Source: Aurantiochytrium sp. KH105
Taxonomy: Eukaryota > Sar > Bigyra > Thraustochytrida > Thraustochytriidae
Reading direction: 5' to 3'
Assembly (NCBI GenBank): GCA_003116975.1
Contig: BGKB01000102.1
Location: forward strand, 1 to 64,000
DNA length: 64,000 nt
Part shown: positions 59,231 to 64,000 of the stretch, piece by piece
Layout of the letters: each line of letters begins with the position of its first letter
Position numbering within the stretch: the stretch's first letter is position 1
Position numbers and translations under genes: made by a program
The notes under the pieces: generated by a model
What the model was told of the DNA's origin: nothing
The model's input: the letters and a program-made list of their open reading frames with translations, nothing else
The model's database searches: none

Positions 59231-59702
59231 CGCGAACGTGGACCCCGTGCACGCACACGCATCGCACCGCATCGCACCGCATCGCGCGAGGATCGACAGT
59301 TGGAGCGACGGACGGCGGCACGGGCCCGCGGCCGACTGAGCAAAGTGCGGGCAGCCAGCTTGACAGCAGCCACACTGCCAGCTGCAGCTGACTGACGTTC
59401 GCCGGAAGCAAGCCAGCCAAAGAAGAAGAAACAGAAGAAACAGAAGAAACAGAAGAAGAAGGGAAATACAGCAGCCAGCTGCAGCGCGGGATTCTGAAAA
59501 ACATCCCGCGGGGACGTGGCGAGATCGTCCCAGGCGGCGCAGCTCGTGGCTGTGGACGGCAGGCAGCCGCTGCCGCGCCGAGAAAAACGCCCGAGCCGGC
59601 CCAAGCTCCGCCGCCCGCGCCCGACATTCGCCGCCGCCCGAGCCCGCTGGAGTCCGCGGCCGAGAGCGAGCCGAGCAACCGAGCAAGCTAGCTTGCTCGC
59701 TC

Positions 59703-59732
59703 GGTTGGTTGGTTGGTTGGTTGGTTGGTTGG
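59703..59732. repeat. (GGTT)n microsatellite
   Basis: About seven tandem GGTT units. Confidence 0.85.
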
Positions 59733-60799
59733 AGCAGAATATGAGCTCAGGCCGAGCGCGTCCAGCCTGAGCTTGAGCTTGAGCTCGAAGAAAAGTTGAC
59801 CAAAGCAACCTGGAAGGGAAAAAAGAAAGAAAAAAAGTGGCTGTCGGGGACGGAGGCTCCGTGTCCCAGCCGGTTTGGCTGGCTGCCTGGAGCGAGTTGA
59901 CTTGCGCTCGCGGAGAGGGCTGCAGAGTCCAGTTTGCGCAGACGTGCGAAGCGGGCGGGCGGCTGCGCCTCGCGATCATGCAGCCGCTGCAGGCAGCTGC
60001 AGTTGAGCGCGGCCTTGGACAGGCCAGCGAGCTGCCTGCCGTGCCACGCAGGCGATGCGACTTGAAAGAAAAAGAATGAGCGGCGGGCTTGGAAGGCGCG
60101 GGCAGGAAGGAAGAAAAGGAAGGAAGGGAGGAAGAAAAAGGAAGTCAGCGCAGCTGAGCACGCCAGTCGGTTCGTTGGGAAGAACGGCGGGAGAAGTGCC
60201 GGAAAGTGGAGCGAGGAAAAAAGCGGCCGGCCTAGGAGGCAAACAGACAGACAGACAGACAGACAGGCTCAATCCCTTCCCTTCCTCTGCACGAGCAGCC
60301 CATCCCATCCGGACTTTCTTTCCCGCGTCTGTGCTGCGTGCAAGAGCTTGGACGGAAAGAAAAGAAAAAAGAAAGAAAGGAAAAGCGGAAAAAAGAAAAA
60401 AGGTAGCCGGAAGCAAGGAGGGGACGGGGGCGCACTGTCCAGCGGCGGGCGCAAGTTCCCAGAAGGGGCCAGGGAGGACGGGTCCCGGATGTACCTGCGT
60501 CGCCTCTCCACGGGCCAGGCCAGGCTAGGCCAGGCCAGGCTTGGCGCTTGCTTGCTTTACTTGCTTGCTTGCTGGGTGGCTGCAGATGCTGCCTTGGAGT
60601 CGGGACAAACAAAGAAACAAACAAAAGCAAACAAGCAGGAGCAGGAGCAGGAGCCGAAGCCAAAGCCAGGCCCAGGACAAAGCAAAGCAAAGCAAACCCG
60701 AAACAGCCCAACCAAGCCGCTCGAACAGAGCAAGCAAACCCGAATCGATCAATTGAGTGAGCAGAGCAGAGCAGCCGAGCAAACTAAACTACAGCAACC

Positions 60800-62524
60800 A
60801 TGCTGGGCCAAGAGGAGGACAACACGTCCATGGACATCACGGCCGCGCAGTCGGTTGCCAACAAGAAGCCGACCACCGGTAACGTCACTCCCGCCGAGGT
60901 CTCGCCTCTCCCCAGCGATGCGCCGCAGCGCAAGCTCAACGCGTACACGCTTCTCATCCTCCTTGCCGCCATCCTCGGTGGCATGATCTTCGGCCTTGAT
61001 ATTGGTACCGCCGCCACCATGTCGAACCGCTACTTCCGCCAGGAGATGGGCATCCCTGTCCTCGAGCCCGGCCAAAAGGACTCGGACGAGACCACGAACC
61101 AGATCTCCCAGTTCACCTACATTTTCCACATCGCCACCCTCGTTGGCGCACCTTTTGCCGGCTACATCACTGATCGCCTCGGCCGCAAGCTGGTCATCAA
61201 CCTTGCCGCTGCCATCTTCCTCGCAGGCTCCATCTGGCAGGTCCTTGCCGGTCTTGTCAACCCGGACTTTGCTTGGGAGAGCGTCATCCTCGGCCGCGCC
61301 GTCGGTGGCATCGGCAACGGCTTCATCCTCACCATGGCTCCTGTCTACACCGCCGAGCTCGCCCCCGCTGAGTGGCGTGGTAAGTCCATCACCTTCTTCC
61401 AGCTCGCCATCACCATCGGTATCTTCGTCATGGCCATCTACAACGAGCGCATGGAGGACGTCGAATGGGGCTGGCGCCTCGGCATTGCCCTGCAGTGCAT
61501 CCCCTGCGCCCTCATCATTCTCCTCACCGTGACTGTGCTTCCCGAGTCCCCTCGCTGGCTCATCAAGATGGGCCGCCACGACGAGGCCGAGACTGCTCTC
61601 CGCAAGCTTGCTGCCGGCACCCCGGAAGCCGACAAGGCCGTCTCCTACGAGATGAACCAGATCCGCGCCGAGGTCGATGCCGAAGAGTCCGTGGGACAGG
61701 GTACCTTTGGCGAGCTCTTCCAGCGCGAGAACCTCCCTTCGCTTCTCTGCGGTGCTGGCGTCGCCTTCTCCCAGAACGTCACCGGCGTCAACTTCTTCAT
61801 GTCTTACGCCACCACCCTCTTCAACTCGCTCGATCTCGACCCCTTCACCTACGATCTTGGACTCAAGGCTGTCAACGTGATGGCTACCTTCATTGCCCTC
61901 CCGCTTATTGACCGCATGGGCCGCAAGTTCCTCACCGTCTGGGGCACCTTCTTCACCGTCGTTGCCTTCTTCCTCATTGGCATTGTCATTGTCGGCACGG
62001 GCGTCGACGTCAACGTCACGGATGCCGACAGCAAGACCCGCTCGGTCCAGCTCTTCTGTGTTGCCATGGTCTTCCTCTTCCAGGTCGTCTTTGCCTGCAC
62101 CCTCGGCCCGCTCGGCTGGGTCGTGCCCTCGGAGGCCTACCCGCTCCGCCTCCGTGGTGTCGGCATGTCCTTCTCCGTCAGCTCCAACATCTTCACCAAC
62201 ATCATCCTCGGCGACGTTGGCTACCTTGCCATGTACAGTGCCACCAGCCTCCAGGCCATGATGTTCATTTGCGTTGGCCTCAACCTTGTTGTCACCGTTC
62301 CCACGGTCATCTTCCTCCAGCCCGAGACCAAGGGTCTCTCCATGGAGGACCTCCGCAAGGTCTTTGCCTACGAGAAGGGCGGCAACGCCGACAAGGGCCA
62401 CGGTACCCTCGGCGAGTTCTACGCGCGCAACTTCAAGCAGACCATGCAGATCTTCACCTGCCGCGCTGCCGACACCTCCATGGGCATGGACCGCTTCAAG
62501 AATGCCCCCAACCCTTCCGTCTAA
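60800..62524 (+). CDS. MFS sugar porter (second paralogue, strong codon bias)
   Basis: Sugar/H+ symporter-type transporter of 574 residues, paralogous along its whole length to the protein encoded at 37323-39104. Shared features include GLDIGTAATMSN in the first helix, DSDETTNQISQFTY before helix 2, DRLGRK (125-130), PESPRW (248-253), the altered helix-7 motif FSQNVTGVNFFMSYATTLF and PETKGLSMEDL near the end. The divergent parts are the N-terminus, shorter here, and scattered loop positions. Codon use is strikingly biased: most Ala, Leu, Thr, Ile and Phe codons end in C, much more than in neighbouring genes, which points to high expression. The ATG lies in the strong context caaccATG. The substrate is not known; hexoses are likely. 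Confidence 0.93.
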   Translation: MLGQEEDNTSMDITAAQSVANKKPTTGNVTPAEVSPLPSDAPQRKLNAYTLLILLAAILGGMIFGLDIGTAATMSNRYFRQEMGIPVLEPGQKDSDETTNQISQFTYIFHIATLVGAPFAGYITDRLGRKLVINLAAAIFLAGSIWQVLAGLVNPDFAWESVILGRAVGGIGNGFILTMAPVYTAELAPAEWRGKSITFFQLAITIGIFVMAIYNERMEDVEWGWRLGIALQCIPCALIILLTVTVLPESPRWLIKMGRHDEAETALRKLAAGTPEADKAVSYEMNQIRAEVDAEESVGQGTFGELFQRENLPSLLCGAGVAFSQNVTGVNFFMSYATTLFNSLDLDPFTYDLGLKAVNVMATFIALPLIDRMGRKFLTVWGTFFTVVAFFLIGIVIVGTGVDVNVTDADSKTRSVQLFCVAMVFLFQVVFACTLGPLGWVVPSEAYPLRLRGVGMSFSVSSNIFTNIILGDVGYLAMYSATSLQAMMFICVGLNLVVTVPTVIFLQPETKGLSMEDLRKVFAYEKGGNADKGHGTLGEFYARNFKQTMQIFTCRAADTSMGMDRFKNAPNPSV

Positions 62525-64000
62525 GCGTGGAATCAATAAGCGCACTTTCGGAATGGCGAGCCCTCTCCGTTCGCGATGCTTGTCATGGGGAAATGAGACA
62601 GCTAGCAAGTCTGCTGTTTCTCCTTTATTGCCTGCTTGCACCTCGTTTGGCCTTCGGGTCGCTCCCTCCCTACGTTGCTTTTTCTGTTCCTAATTTCTGC
62701 CCGGTCTGCAGAATACCTCAGCAAGCTGTGTGGCGCCTCGCTTTTTAAGTCCGCACGGCTGTTGGGTTTCTTTGCTCTCTCATGGATCGAACACGTGATG
62801 CATGAGAACGCATAGCACGGCCCTCGGCATCTTCAACCCCCTTTCAATTATAACTCTATTTTGCGATACCAAACATTCACCACAAAATACAGTGCCTCCG
62901 CTTCTTGCATATGCTGCTTGAAAAACGAAGAAGAAAGGGTTGCGAGCAAATATTGACGGATTGAGAGGGAGATGCCCCTAAGCATTTTGAAGCAGGCTCA
63001 AATCGCTCAATTGAGATGGAGGCGCTTGCGTCGCAAAAAAGCATTCAATAGAAGCGCATGAAGATGAGACACACCGTTTGGAAAAGTATTGCCTCAACAG
63101 ATGTTTTTTTCGAAAGGAGAACGAGATCCTTTCCTGCTGCCTCTGTGACCGCTAACTAGTGAATTTTGCAAAAGCATAGTTCGGGAAAGCCAAAGAAAAT
63201 CAACGCAACTTGCGAAAAGCCAACAATTGCGCAAAACGCAATACGATCGGGGCGTCCGCGCGCGCGAGCTGCGAGATACCGTTTGGCGCCGAGGAAAAAT
63301 ACTAGAACGGAATCTCGCCCGCTTCGGGTCCTGTCAAAGCAGGTATGATTGTTGGCAACATAGCATCGCAAAGAAGCTACCTGCCTCGCTTGCCGAATAC
63401 TTCTCGCTCGATGCCACTTTCATGCACCGGTGGGCAGTCCTCCTCCACGAAGCGGCTACGTCCTCACCGCGAGCCGGCCCAAGTCTTCGCAGCGAGCTGG
63501 TCTGCCCCGTCCTCTGCTTCTGCTCCTTGGCAGCAGACACATACTTGCTGCCGTCGTCGCGACCCGCGCCCGACGTGCCGAAGTTGCAGTTCTGCTTCGG
63601 AAAAGCAGAAATGCTTCGTCTTGACTGTGAGCGCACCTGGGTAACGCATCATCGCGCGCAGGTCTTGGGTGACGCGCCACCGCATCGTCGCAGGGGGGTA
63701 CTTTGCGCAATTTAGATGCATGCATTGCGGGGCGCAAAGGGGTAATACTAGCACGTATCACTCGTATACTTCTAAAGTACCCCGAGGACGCACCAATTTT
63801 TGCTACCCGCGTATGCCACTCAACCTGGGGATGAGTGCTGGCTGCTGCTGGCGCGGACGCGTGAAAGTGGAGAAAAGGAGATGGTCCATGAAAAAAGATG
63901 GGAGAATACGCGGAAAGACGAACAGCGTTGAAGAAGGAAGGACCTCGAAGTGAAGAAAGTCCTCGCGGGAAGATGACTCTGGAGGGGTATAGGCCTCGGC
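62525..64000. other. Downstream spacer to window end
   Basis: About 1.5 kb after the second sugar porter, AT-richer in 62760-63200. Short overlapping frames at 63200-63960 have no recognisable domain. No RNA gene was found. A gene could begin beyond the window edge. Confidence 0.5.

Larger units (their letters stand above)
53244..60799. other. Long spacer upstream of the second sugar porter
   Basis: About 7.5 kb with no supported gene, the largest gap in the window. The first part (53.3-56.8 kb) is AT-richer. Small minus-strand frames at 53830-54184 are separated by plausible splice sites (donor GTATGC, acceptors TTTCAG and TTGCAG), so a short spliced gene cannot be excluded. The second part (56.8-60.8 kb) is GC-rich with repeats: GGCAA at 57826-57852, GCGAT at 59150-59230, GAAACA/GAAGAA at 59416-59460, GGTT at 59703-59732, ACAG at about 60245-60267 and CCAGG near 60515. 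Long frames on both strands are compositional. Confidence 0.5.

Noticed and set aside
57818..59686. Minus-strand frame of 622 codons and plus-strand frame 58064-59395
   Set aside because: Both cover the same GC-rich repeats and consist of Ala/Arg/Pro/Ser runs. They cannot both be genes and neither has a recognisable domain.
60749..62641. Minus-strand frame of 630 codons
   Set aside because: Antisense shadow of the second sugar porter. Extreme codon bias in that gene keeps the opposite strand open; the shadow is Asp/Glu/Gly-rich without domains.

Overview
This is a nuclear genome segment from a protist. It is GC-rich and intron-poor: nearly all genes are uninterrupted open reading frames separated by long low-complexity spacers. 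Eukaryote-only families are present (Mediator MED31, U1-70K, a USP47-type deubiquitinase, a class C GPCR core, EHD-type GTPase, class I PDE, Mpv17) together with a nuclear tRNA-Ser that carries an intron. The mix of a fungal/SCT1-type glycerol-3-phosphate acyltransferase, a Dictyostelium-type metallo-beta-lactamase PDE, an intron-poor gene style and GC-rich spacers fits a stramenopile of the thraustochytrid/labyrinthulomycete type (Aurantiochytrium/Schizochytrium-like). That placement is inference from content, not from a marker gene.

Layout. 0.2-12 kb: MED31 (+); a RING-CH membrane protein whose C-terminus looks like a bacterial YqgE/AlgH domain (-); a coiled-coil protein (-); a bHLH transcription factor with Gln and Asn tracts (+); an HSL-type esterase (-). 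12-24 kb: a doubtful Ser/Asp-rich reading frame (+); a mitochondrial-looking EHD-like GTPase (-); lysosomal-type alpha-N-acetylglucosaminidase (-); tRNA-Ser(UGA) with a 28-nt intron (-); a USP47-like deubiquitinase (-). 24-36.7 kb: a metallo-beta-lactamase/cyclic-nucleotide-binding phosphodiesterase (+); a possible spliced small gene (-); about 4.5 kb of spacer; an Mpv17 protein (+); a short imperfect tandem repeat array; U1-70K (-); a class C GPCR-type 7TM protein (+). 37-53 kb: a sugar porter (-); a class I HD-type phosphodiesterase (-); a CCCH-Abitram fusion (+); an ER DnaJ (-); a charged protein with a possible capping-protein-interaction motif (+); a GPAT (+). 53-64 kb: a 7.5-kb spacer, then a second sugar porter (+) with very strong C-ending codon bias, then spacer.

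Functional links. Two structurally unrelated cyclic nucleotide phosphodiesterases and a GPCR core suggest active cyclic nucleotide signalling. A RING-CH ligase candidate and a USP represent ubiquitin addition and removal. The two sugar porters are paralogues. There is no operon structure; several gene pairs are divergent and share 0.5-2 kb spacers.

Start codons were re-checked. Several reading frames extend upstream only from GTG or TTG codons, so the first in-frame ATG was used and is noted where it matters. No complete mobile element, rRNA or CRISPR array was seen.
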